Below are positions 27,055-34,257 of a DNA stretch of 64,000 nucleotides, piece by piece. The stretch lies in NCBI RefSeq assembly GCF_900108315.1, contig NZ_FNVB01000011.1, positions 1 to 64,000 of the forward strand. Reading direction: 5' to 3'. Each line of letters begins with the position of its first letter. Position 1 is the stretch's first letter. The notes under the pieces are model-generated. The model was not told the origin of the DNA. It saw only the letters and a program-made list of their open reading frames with translations, and made no database searches. Origin of the DNA: Saccharopolyspora kobensis (lineage in GTDB: Bacteria; Actinomycetota; Actinomycetes; Mycobacteriales; Pseudonocardiaceae). The translations under genes were made by a program, and so were the position numbers.

Positions 27055-27408
27055 GTGAACGAGACACGCGTCGACAGCGCAGACACTTCCCTGGACGAAT
27101 CGATGGTCACCTGGTACCAGGGGGCCCCCTTCACGGGCGAGGCCGTCGCTCACGCGGCCAACGGGAACATGATCTCGCTGGTCACCTACAAGCACGGGAT
27201 CGAGCACGGCCCGCAGGCCGCGTGGTACCCCGACGGGACCAAGCAGCTGGAGGGGCAGTGCGATCGGGGCGAGCCCGTCGGTGAGTGGCGCAATTGGCAC
27301 CCGTCCGGGCAGCTCTCGCGGTACACCCTGTTCAGCGGAACCGGCGACAAGCTGAAGGTTCAGAGCTGGGACGAGTCGGGTGAGCTGATCGAGGACAAGA
27401 CGTTCTAG
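27055..27408 (+). CDS. YwqK-like MORN-repeat protein, probable immunity partner
   Basis: This 117-aa protein starts at GTG 27055, 29 bp after the RHS toxin (GAGGACACCG upstream). It consists of MORN-like repeats (FTGEAVAHAANGNMISLVTY, HGPQAAWYPDGTKQLEGQ, GEWRNWHPSGQLSRYTLF). This is the make-up of the YwqK family, named as antitoxin of the YwqJ deaminase-type toxin in Bacillus. The juxtaposition with a YwqJ-like C-terminus is strong context for an immunity role. Its stop overlaps the stop of the convergent ROK gene by 4 bp (CTAG). Confidence 0.82.
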   Translation: MNETRVDSADTSLDESMVTWYQGAPFTGEAVAHAANGNMISLVTYKHGIEHGPQAAWYPDGTKQLEGQCDRGEPVGEWRNWHPSGQLSRYTLFSGTGDKLKVQSWDESGELIEDKTF

Positions 27409-28646
27409 CGGCGTTGACCGGAGCGCTCCGGCCCTGCTCCCAGGAGCGTCGCGAGCCGGGGCGAGTAGGCGCGGTCGAGCACCAGCGATGCCGCGCCGAC
27501 CGCGCCCGCGTCTTCGCCGATCAGGGCCGGGGTGACCTGGACCGGGCGGACTTCGGGCGCCCAGACCTGCTTCGACAGCACCTTCGACACCTGGGTGCGC
27601 ACCAGCTCGGAGACGTGGCGCAGCGCCGGACCGCCCAGCACGACGCGGTCCACGTCGAGCACGCTGACCACCGACGCCAGCGCCTGGCCGAGCTTGGTCG
27701 CCGCCGCGCGCAGCACCTTTCCCGCCACCGCATCGCCGTCGGCTGCCCGGCGGGTGAGCTGCTCGTAGGACTGCGCGATCGACGCCTCGTCGGTTTCGCC
27801 GCCTGCTGATCGCCAGTCCGCGACGATCGCTCGCATCGAGCAGTGCGTCTCCAGGCATCCCCTTCTACCGCAATGGCATCCGCGGCCGCCGCCGCTGTTG
27901 AGGTGGCCGATCTCGCCCGCGTTGTTGCTCACGCCGCGGTGCACCTGGTCGTCGAGCACCACGCCGATGCCCACCCCGGTTCCCCAGTAGACGTAGACGA
28001 ACGAGCCCGTGCGGTGCTCGCCACCGGCCCAGCGCTCGCCGATCGCCGCCGCCGTCGCGTCGTTGTCCATCACCACCGGCAGCCCGGCGCGCTCCGCGAC
28101 GATGTCGGCCAGCGGCACCGCTCCCCAACCGGCCAGGTTCGGCGGCGAGAGCACCTGCCGGTGGGCCGAGTCCAGCGGGCCCGGCACCGCGAGCCCGACG
28201 CCGAGCACCCGGCTCTCGTCGATGCCGGAACGGCGCACGAGCTGCTGCAACGTCCGGGCCAGGGCCGAGGCGGCGGCCTGCGGCGTCGCGCCGTCGGGCA
28301 GCCGTCGGGTGCTGCGCATCCGCACGCCGCCGGCCATGTCCAGCAGGACTCCGGTGATCCGCTCCGGGTCGAGGTGCAGGCCCACCGACGAGTAGGCGTC
28401 CGCGGCGACCTTCAGCAGCACCCGGCGCTTGCCGCCGGTGGAGGGCGCGTGGCCGTTCTCGGTGACCAGCCCGTCCTCGATCAGCGCTCGGACGATGTTG
28501 GACATCGTCTGCGCGGTCAGGCCGGTGCGCTGGGCGAGCTCGACCCGGCTGATCTCGCCTCGGCGGCGGATCGTGTCGAGCACGACGGCCCTGTTGAAGC
28601 CACCCACGCGGGGAAGGTTGGTGCCCTGCCAGGACGCTTCGGCCAT
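27405..28646 (-). CDS. ROK-family transcriptional repressor
   Basis: This 413-aa protein has an N-terminal MarR-like winged helix at about residues 15-75 (ISRVELAQRTGLTAQTMSNI) and a ROK sugar-kinase-like domain with VVMDNDATAAAIGERWAG, the glycine-rich VYVYWGTGVGIGVVLD and the zinc-binding ROK signature GHLNSGGGRGCHCGRRGCLE. Such NagC/XylR-type regulators bind palindromes and are released by a sugar or sugar phosphate. It is divergent from the sugar ABC operon, whose promoter carries a palindrome between -35 and -10, so it probably controls that transporter. Confidence 0.9.
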   Translation of the reverse strand: MAEASWQGTNLPRVGGFNRAVVLDTIRRRGEISRVELAQRTGLTAQTMSNIVRALIEDGLVTENGHAPSTGGKRRVLLKVAADAYSSVGLHLDPERITGVLLDMAGGVRMRSTRRLPDGATPQAAASALARTLQQLVRRSGIDESRVLGVGLAVPGPLDSAHRQVLSPPNLAGWGAVPLADIVAERAGLPVVMDNDATAAAIGERWAGGEHRTGSFVYVYWGTGVGIGVVLDDQVHRGVSNNAGEIGHLNSGGGRGCHCGRRGCLETHCSMRAIVADWRSAGGETDEASIAQSYEQLTRRAADGDAVAGKVLRAAATKLGQALASVVSVLDVDRVVLGGPALRHVSELVRTQVSKVLSKQVWAPEVRPVQVTPALIGEDAGAVGAASLVLDRAYSPRLATLLGAGPERSGQRR

Positions 28647-28776
28647 GCACGCTCCTCAAAGCCTGTTGGTGGTCGTCTTGCTGAGGTGCCCCAAGCGGCT
28701 GGCGCCGCTTACCCGAGCGCGGACGGCATCCGCCGACAGCTCCTCGGTGGCGCACCCCTTCGGGGCGGCGAGATCG

Positions 28777-28806
28777 TTGACTTGTTCCATCGAATGGAAT
28801 TAACTA
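28777..28806 (+). promoter_or_regulatory. sugar-ABC promoter with embedded palindromic operator
   Basis: TTGACT (28777-28782) and TAACTA (28801-28806) are 18 bp apart. The palindrome TTCCAT-CGA-ATGGAA (28785-28799) lies exactly between them, the classic position for a repressor site. The ROK protein encoded divergently is the obvious candidate. Confidence 0.7.
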
Positions 28807-28865
28807 CCCCAGAGTGTGATCCGGATCTCAAGCCGCGCGCAACCACTGCTGGCAGGAGGCTCGCG

Positions 28866-30200
28866 ATGCAGCGCCGCACTGCGATGTCCGTGCTCATCAC
28901 CGCCACGTTGGGGTTCACCCTGGCCGCTTGCGGCGGAGGCGCCGCCGACGACCCGAACACGATCAGCGTCGCCTACCACCGCTACGGCAACACGCAGCAG
29001 GTCGATCAGTGGATGCAGCGGGTCAAGCAGCAGTACGAGCAGGCCAACCCGGGCAAGACCGTGAAGCTGGACCCGGTGGTCGCCCCGGAGGCCGAGTACC
29101 TGTCCAAGCTCCAGCTGCGGATGCGCTCGACCTCCACCGCGCCCGACGTGCTCTACGAGGACAGCTTCAACGTCAACTCCGACGTCGCGGCCGGCTACCT
29201 GGAGCCGCTGGACGACCGGCTGGCCCAGTGGCCCGACTGGCAGCACTACATCGACACCACCAAGCAGGCGGGCAAGGCCGCCGACGGCAAGACCTACGGC
29301 GTTCCGCTGGACACCGACACCCGCGGCCTCTGGTACAACCGCGAGCTGTTCGCCCAGGTCGGCCTGCCCACCGACTGGCAGCCGCGCACCTGGGACGACG
29401 TGCTCGCCGCCGCCCGGCAGGTCAAGCAGCGCCGCCCGGACGCGATCGCGATGGACCTCGCGCTGGGCAAGGCCGAGGGTGAGTCGGTGAGCATGCAGAC
29501 GGTGGAGATGCTGCTCTACGGCACCGAGACCGGCACCCTGCACGACGGTCAGAAGTGGATCGCGCCGAGCAAGGGCTTCGCCGACGCGATGGGCTTCCTG
29601 TCCACCGCGCTGGCGGAGGGCCTCACGCAGAGCAAGGCGCAGATCGCCGACGCGCAGTACGACAAGGTGCAGCGCGACGAGCTGGCCAGGGACGGCAAGG
29701 TCGCGATCCGGCTGGACGGCAGCTTCGCCTCCGGCAACTGGCAGGACTCCGGCTGGCAGGACTGGGCCCGGACCATGGCGGCCGCGCCGATGCCCACCCA
29801 GCACGGCCAGGCACCGGGCACCGTGACGCTCTCCGGCGGCTGGACGCTGGCGATCAGCTCCGCCAGCGAGAAGAAGGACGCCGCGTTCGAGTTCATCAAG
29901 CAGGCGATGTCCAAGGACAACGTCGTCGAGTACACCACGGCCAGCGGGAACCTCCCGGCCCGCGAGGACGCCGCGGCCGATCCTCGGGTGCTCGGGGCGA
30001 ACCCGCTGAACGAGTTCTGGATCGGCCTGCTGGACAACACGCACTACCGTCCCGCGCTGCCGGAGTACCCCAAGGTGTCCCAGCAGATCCAGCAGGCGGT
30101 GCTCGACGTGGTGGCGGGCAGGCCGCCGGACGAGGTCGCCGACCAGTGGGCGCAGGAGGTCTCGCGGATCGTGCAGCCGGCCAACACCAGGGCGGGCTGA
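28866..30200 (+). CDS. sugar ABC transporter substrate-binding lipoprotein
   Basis: This is a 444-aa protein from ATG 28866, placed 6 bases after a perfect AGGAGG (28854-28859). The reading frame is open far upstream, but that part is antisense to the ROK gene and is not included. The lipoprotein signal ends LAAC with Cys22. The body is solute-binding family 1 (MalE/UgpB type): TLAACGGG, LRMRSTSTAPDVLYEDSF, YGVPLDTDTRGLWYNRELF and LSGGWTLAISSAS. It should capture an oligosaccharide or sugar outside the membrane. The identity of the sugar is unknown. Confidence 0.9.
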   Translation: MQRRTAMSVLITATLGFTLAACGGGAADDPNTISVAYHRYGNTQQVDQWMQRVKQQYEQANPGKTVKLDPVVAPEAEYLSKLQLRMRSTSTAPDVLYEDSFNVNSDVAAGYLEPLDDRLAQWPDWQHYIDTTKQAGKAADGKTYGVPLDTDTRGLWYNRELFAQVGLPTDWQPRTWDDVLAAARQVKQRRPDAIAMDLALGKAEGESVSMQTVEMLLYGTETGTLHDGQKWIAPSKGFADAMGFLSTALAEGLTQSKAQIADAQYDKVQRDELARDGKVAIRLDGSFASGNWQDSGWQDWARTMAAAPMPTQHGQAPGTVTLSGGWTLAISSASEKKDAAFEFIKQAMSKDNVVEYTTASGNLPAREDAAADPRVLGANPLNEFWIGLLDNTHYRPALPEYPKVSQQIQQAVLDVVAGRPPDEVADQWAQEVSRIVQPANTRAG

Positions 30201-31084
30201 TGGCGGTGCGGGCGCGGCAGTGGCTGGTGCCGATGGCGCCCGCGCTGCTGCTGCTCGGCCTGTTCGTGGCCGGGCCGATCCTGTGGAGCGGCTACGTCTC
30301 GTTCACCAACGCCGCGCTGACCGGTGCCGCGGCCACCGAGCCGGAGTTCGTGGGGCTGGAGAACTTCCGGCGGCTGTTCAGCGATCCGGCGCTGTGGCAC
30401 TCGGCCTGGCTGACCGTGGTCTTCACCGTCGGTTCGGCGGTGATCGGGCAGAACTGCCTGGGCATGCTGATCGCGGTGCTCACCCAGCACCGCAACCGCT
30501 GGCTGCGCACCACCGTCGGCACCGTGGTGGTCTCGGCGTGGGTGCTGCCGGAGCTGGTGGCGGCGTTCGCGGTCTACGCGTTCCTGAACTCCGAAGGCAC
30601 TTTGAACAACGTGCTGGCCGGGATGGGCCTGGAACCCCGCGACTGGCTCTACAGCGTGCCGATGCTCGCGGTGATCCTCGGCAACGTCTGGCGCGGCACG
30701 GCGTTCTCGATGCTGGTGTACCAGGCGTCGCTGTCGGAGGTGCCGAGCGAACTGGTGGAGGCCGCGGAGGTGGACGGCGCCGGGCCGTTCCGCCGGTTCT
30801 GGCACGTCACGCTGCCGATCATCCGCCGCACGGTGCTGACCAACCTGATGCTGATCACGCTGCAGACGATCGGGCTGTTCACGCTGATCTACGTGCTGAC
30901 CGCGGGCGGCCCGAACGCGGCGACGCAGACGTTGCCGCTGCTGATGTACGACTCGGCGTTCGAGTTCCACGAGATCGGCTACGGCGCGACGATCTCGCTG
31001 GTGCTGCTGCTGATCGGCGGGCTGTTCGCCTTGGTGTACGCCAAGAGCATCGGAGATCCGGATTCCCGGGGGGACGGAGTCTGA
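30200..31084 (+). CDS. sugar ABC transporter permease (MalF type)
   Basis: This 294-aa inner-membrane protein starts at ATG 30200 in a TGATG overlap with the upstream stop. It has six predicted helices, starting LVPMAPALLLLGLFVAGPIL, and the EAA loop VEAAEVDGAGPFRRFWHVTL near residues 190-210, which contacts a shared ATPase. No ATPase gene follows, so it probably uses a genome-wide MsiK-type ATPase, as is usual for actinobacterial sugar importers (established pattern, inferred here). Confidence 0.9.
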   Translation: MAVRARQWLVPMAPALLLLGLFVAGPILWSGYVSFTNAALTGAAATEPEFVGLENFRRLFSDPALWHSAWLTVVFTVGSAVIGQNCLGMLIAVLTQHRNRWLRTTVGTVVVSAWVLPELVAAFAVYAFLNSEGTLNNVLAGMGLEPRDWLYSVPMLAVILGNVWRGTAFSMLVYQASLSEVPSELVEAAEVDGAGPFRRFWHVTLPIIRRTVLTNLMLITLQTIGLFTLIYVLTAGGPNAATQTLPLLMYDSAFEFHEIGYGATISLVLLLIGGLFALVYAKSIGDPDSRGDGV

Positions 31085-31923
31085 TGGTCGCGGTGACTTC
31101 TGCTCGGCGGCGTTCGGTGTCGGTCGTGGTGCACCTGGTGCTGGCGGTCGTCGCGCTGGCGTTCCTCGCGCCACTGCTGTGGTTGCTCACGGCGGCTTTC
31201 GACGCCGACGCCGCGTTGTCGGCCAAGGTGCCCGAGACGTTCACGCTGGACAACTTCGCGCAGGTGCTCAGCTGGGAGCAGAGTGGGCGTCCACTGTGGA
31301 ACGGGTTGCTGATGTGCGCCGGTGCGGCGCTGATCTCGGTGGTGTCGGCGGTGCTGTGCGCGTATCCGCTGTCGCGCTACCAGCTGCGGTTCCGGCGGCC
31401 GTTCCTCTACGTCGTGCTGTTCGCCTCCGGGCTGCCGATCACCGCGGTGATGGTGCCGGTGTACAGCATGTTCGTGCAGCTGGAGCTGATCGACTCGATG
31501 TTGGGCACCACGCTGTTCCTGGCCGCCACCTCGCTGCCGATCGCGATCTGGATGGCGAAGAACTTCATGGACGGCGTGCCGATCAGCCTGGAGGAGGCGG
31601 CGTGGGTGGACGGCGCCTCGGCGATGCAGGCGCTGCGCACGATCGTCCTGCCGCTGATCGTCCCGGGCATGGGCGTGGTCGCGATCTTCACCTTCATCAC
31701 GGCGTGGGGGAACTTCTTCGTGCCGTTCATCCTGCTGCTCGACCCGGCGAAGCAACCGGCCTCGGTGGGGATCTTCACCTTCTTCGGCCAGGGCGGCCTG
31801 ATCGCCTACGGCCAGCTGGCGGCCTACTCGATCCTCTACACGACCCCGGTGGTGGCCCTCTACCTGATCGTCTCCCGCTCCCTCGGCGGAGCCTTCAACC
31901 TCGCCGGAGCGATCAAGAACTGA
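31084..31923 (+). CDS. sugar ABC transporter permease (MalG type)
   Basis: This 279-aa protein overlaps the previous stop (TGATG at 31082-31086). It is a six-helix membrane protein with EAA loop EEAAWVDGASAMQALRTIVL and family motifs DNFAQVLSW and FASGLPITAVMVPVYSMF. It forms the heterodimeric channel with the 30200 product. The operon ends here, followed by a cluster of AT-rich repeats. Confidence 0.9.
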   Translation: MVAVTSARRRSVSVVVHLVLAVVALAFLAPLLWLLTAAFDADAALSAKVPETFTLDNFAQVLSWEQSGRPLWNGLLMCAGAALISVVSAVLCAYPLSRYQLRFRRPFLYVVLFASGLPITAVMVPVYSMFVQLELIDSMLGTTLFLAATSLPIAIWMAKNFMDGVPISLEEAAWVDGASAMQALRTIVLPLIVPGMGVVAIFTFITAWGNFFVPFILLLDPAKQPASVGIFTFFGQGGLIAYGQLAAYSILYTTPVVALYLIVSRSLGGAFNLAGAIKN

Positions 31924-32224
31924 ACCACCACCCCTCCAACCCGGTCCCCCCCACCCCGACGAAGACCGACGCAATTTCAATGGAAATCACCCACGCAATT
32001 TCAATGGAAGTTGCGCCCGTCGGCGCGTCGGGCCCGCGCGTCGGGCCCCAACACGCCGACGGCGCGTCGCGTTGTCCGCAATTTCAATGGAAATCACACG
32101 TCCAATTTCCATTGAAATTGCGCGGATCCCAACGCGCCGTCGGTGTGTCGGGTGCCCGACGCACCGGCGGGACGTTCAACTTCCATTGAAATTGCGTTGG
32201 TCCGGACGGAGCGGGGGTGCCGGG
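31924..32224. repeat. cluster of five ATTTCAAT-type repeats and two GC hairpins
   Basis: Between the convergent permease and tetR genes, AT-rich units lie at 31971-31988, 31995-32014, 32078-32095, 32102-32121 and 32177-32195. The third and fourth pair into a roughly 17-bp stem. They alternate with GC-rich hairpin modules at about 32018-32062 and 32134-32172 built on GTCGGCGTGTCG-like arms. The same two-part arrangement is at 8911-8993. It may end both transcripts. There is no coding capacity I trust. Confidence 0.8.
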
Positions 32225-32905
32225 TCAGGTCGAGCGGGTCGCGATGAGGGTGGCGAGGCCGTCGAGGATTCGGGCGAGGCCGAAGTCGAGGGCCTGGTCC
32301 TGGCCTCCGGTGTCGGTCAGTGCGTTGGTGAGCGCTGGGAAGCGGTCGCCGTGTTCGCGCAGCAGTTCGGCCAGCTTCGAGCCGAGCTGCTGTTCGGGGT
32401 TGCCGTCCGGTGTCGCTGCGGCCTGCTGGGCGATGCCCCGGACGTGCCCGACCAGCACGACCACGGCGTCCAGCCGCTCGCTGCCGCGGAGGCCCGTTCC
32501 GGCGAGCGCGGCGACGGCGGCTTCGGTCCACGCGAGTTCGTTGGGGCCCGGCAGCCGCGGGCCGGTCGTCGCTTCGAGCACCCAGGGGTGCTGCGTGAAG
32601 CGCGGCAGCAGCGCGCGGGCCCACGCGTCCAGCCGCTCGCGCCAGCCGCCGTGGAGCTCGGGCGGCGCCCCCATCGCCAGGTCCGCCATCAGCGCGACCA
32701 GCTCCGCCTTGCCCGGCACGTAGCGGTAGAGGGACATCTTCGTGAAGCCGAGCTCGGCGGCGACGCGCTGCATCGAGACCGCGGCCAGCCCTTCGGCGTC
32801 GGCCAGCTCGATGCCGGTGCGAGCGATGCCTTCGAGGCTGAGCGCGGGCTTCGGACCGCGCCGCGTCGCCGGCCGGGCGCCCCACAGGACCTCGTAGCCG
32901 TCCAC
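32225..32905 (-). CDS. TetR/AcrR-family repressor
   Basis: This 226-aa regulator has an N-terminal helix-turn-helix at about residues 25-70 (MQRVAAELGFTKMSLYRYVP) and a C-terminal ligand-binding domain of the TetR_C type. The gene diverges from a flavin monooxygenase, with two tandem 25-bp operator-like repeats filling the 82-bp gap. This is the arrangement of TetR/TetX-style pairs in which the repressor controls itself and the neighbouring enzyme. The ligand is unknown. Confidence 0.88.
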   Translation of the reverse strand: MDGYEVLWGARPATRRGPKPALSLEGIARTGIELADAEGLAAVSMQRVAAELGFTKMSLYRYVPGKAELVALMADLAMGAPPELHGGWRERLDAWARALLPRFTQHPWVLEATTGPRLPGPNELAWTEAAVAALAGTGLRGSERLDAVVVLVGHVRGIAQQAAATPDGNPEQQLGSKLAELLREHGDRFPALTNALTDTGGQDQALDFGLARILDGLATLIATRST

Positions 32906-32928
32906 CGACCCTCCCTTGTGCTCGCCGA

Positions 32929-32978
32929 ATAACTGTGTCTATCGTACACAGAAATAACTGTTTCCACCGGACACAGAA
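32929..32978. promoter_or_regulatory. two abutting 25-bp operators of the TetR repressor
   Basis: Two contiguous 25-bp repeats (32929-32953 and 32954-32978) both start ATAACTGT and end ACACAGAA. The first contains the inverted repeat CTGTGT-N7-ACACAG. The ribosome-binding site AGAAGG of the monooxygenase overlaps the second. Binding there would block both divergent genes. Confidence 0.8.
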
Positions 32979-32987
32979 GGTGTGCAC

Positions 32988-34181
32988 ATGCGAGGAAGTG
33001 TTCTGATCTCGGGCGCGAGCGTCGCCGGGCCCGCGCTGGCCTGCTGGCTCGGTCGCTGCGGCTTCGAGGTGACGGTCGTGGAGATCGCCCCGGCGCTGCG
33101 CAGCGGTGGAGCTGCGGTGGACTTCCGCGGCGACCTGCACCTGGCGGTGCTGGAGCGGATGGGAGTCCTCGCGGACCTGCAGGAGGTCCGGACGGGTGGC
33201 AGCCCGATGACCTTCGTCGACGAGCGCGAGCGCCCGCTGCTCGAACTGCCCGCGGAATTCGCCGGCGGCGCGCTCGAGGTGCTCCGAGGCGACCTCGCGC
33301 GAGTGCTGCACGCGCACAGCGCGGACGTCGCCGAGTACGTCTTCGGCGACCACGTCGTGGACCTCCGCGACACGCCGGACGGCGTCGAGGTCACCTTCGC
33401 TTCGGGCGCGAACCGCTTGTTCGACCTCGTGATCGGCGCGGACGGCGTGCACTCCGGCGTCCGGCGGCTCGCCTTCGGCCCGGAGGAGCTGTTCATCAGC
33501 CACCTCGGCTACTACGTCGCGACCTGGGACCTGCCCCGCTACCGGGAGCTGCCGCCGGGGTCGGTGGGCCACAACCAGCCGGGCCGGTTCATCTCCGTCG
33601 GTGCCGACCGCCGCGATCCCGGGCGGGCGGGTGCGTTCGCGATCTTCAAGTCGCCGCGGCTCGACTACGACCGCCACGACGTCGTCCGGCAGCGCGCGCT
33701 GATCGCGCAGGCCTTCGCCGGTGTGGGCTGGGAGGCGCCGCGCCTGCTGGCGGGACTGGAATCCGCGGACGACCTCTTCTTCGACTCGATCAACCGGGTG
33801 GACGTCGAGTCCTGGTCGCGCGGCCGGATCGCGCTGCTCGGCGATGCGGCCTGCGGCGCGACGCTCGGCGGCATGGGCACCGGGGCCGCCGTCATCGCCG
33901 CCTACGTGCTCGCCGGCGAGCTGGTCGCCGCGAACGGGGATCACCGAGCTGCTTTCGCGCGCTACGAGGCGAAGGTCCGCCCTTACGCGCAGGCGTGCCA
34001 GGGCGGTGGTGGGCGGACCGGGAAGTTCCTGGCACCGGGCCGTTTCGGCGCCCGGGCGCGGAACGCGATGCTGGGCAACGGCTTCCTGCTGAGGCAGATG
34101 CTCAAGATGGGCGAGGACCTCAGCACCGGCATCGACCTGCCGGACTACGACCTGACATTTGTCACGGGAAGTGGTGCTTAA
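32988..34181 (+). CDS. FAD-dependent monooxygenase (PHBH fold)
   Basis: This is a 397-aa protein from ATG 32988 (AGAAGG, 7-base spacing); a GTG at 32982 is possible. The FAD dinucleotide fold shows as VLISGASVAGPALACWLGR, the NADPH/FAD linking motif as DLVIGADGVHSGVRR, and the second FAD contact as GRIALLGDAACGA. The family hydroxylates aromatic substrates or inactivates antibiotics (TetX-like). Under TetR control it may detoxify a xenobiotic (inference). The substrate is not readable. Confidence 0.88.
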   Translation: MRGSVLISGASVAGPALACWLGRCGFEVTVVEIAPALRSGGAAVDFRGDLHLAVLERMGVLADLQEVRTGGSPMTFVDERERPLLELPAEFAGGALEVLRGDLARVLHAHSADVAEYVFGDHVVDLRDTPDGVEVTFASGANRLFDLVIGADGVHSGVRRLAFGPEELFISHLGYYVATWDLPRYRELPPGSVGHNQPGRFISVGADRRDPGRAGAFAIFKSPRLDYDRHDVVRQRALIAQAFAGVGWEAPRLLAGLESADDLFFDSINRVDVESWSRGRIALLGDAACGATLGGMGTGAAVIAAYVLAGELVAANGDHRAAFARYEAKVRPYAQACQGGGGRTGKFLAPGRFGARARNAMLGNGFLLRQMLKMGEDLSTGIDLPDYDLTFVTGSGA

Positions 34182-34257
34182 CGGTAGTACCCGCCAAATG
34201 TGGTCACCTGATTGAGTGATCTTCGAATCACCGAAGGTCACTGCAGAAGGGGACTGC

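Noticed and set aside
23567-27067. Minus-strand frame of over 1100 codons opposite the RHS gene
   Set aside because: Repetitive Arg/Val/Gly-rich shadow of RHS repeats, without a ribosome-binding site or known domain.
27843-28865. Open frame continuing upstream of the sugar-binding lipoprotein
   Set aside because: Antisense to the ROK gene. The lipoprotein signal begins only at 28866, behind AGGAGG.
31971-32195. Repeat cluster considered as a CRISPR array
   Set aside because: Units are palindromic, alternate in orientation and have unequal spacers that are themselves repeated hairpins. No cas genes are nearby.
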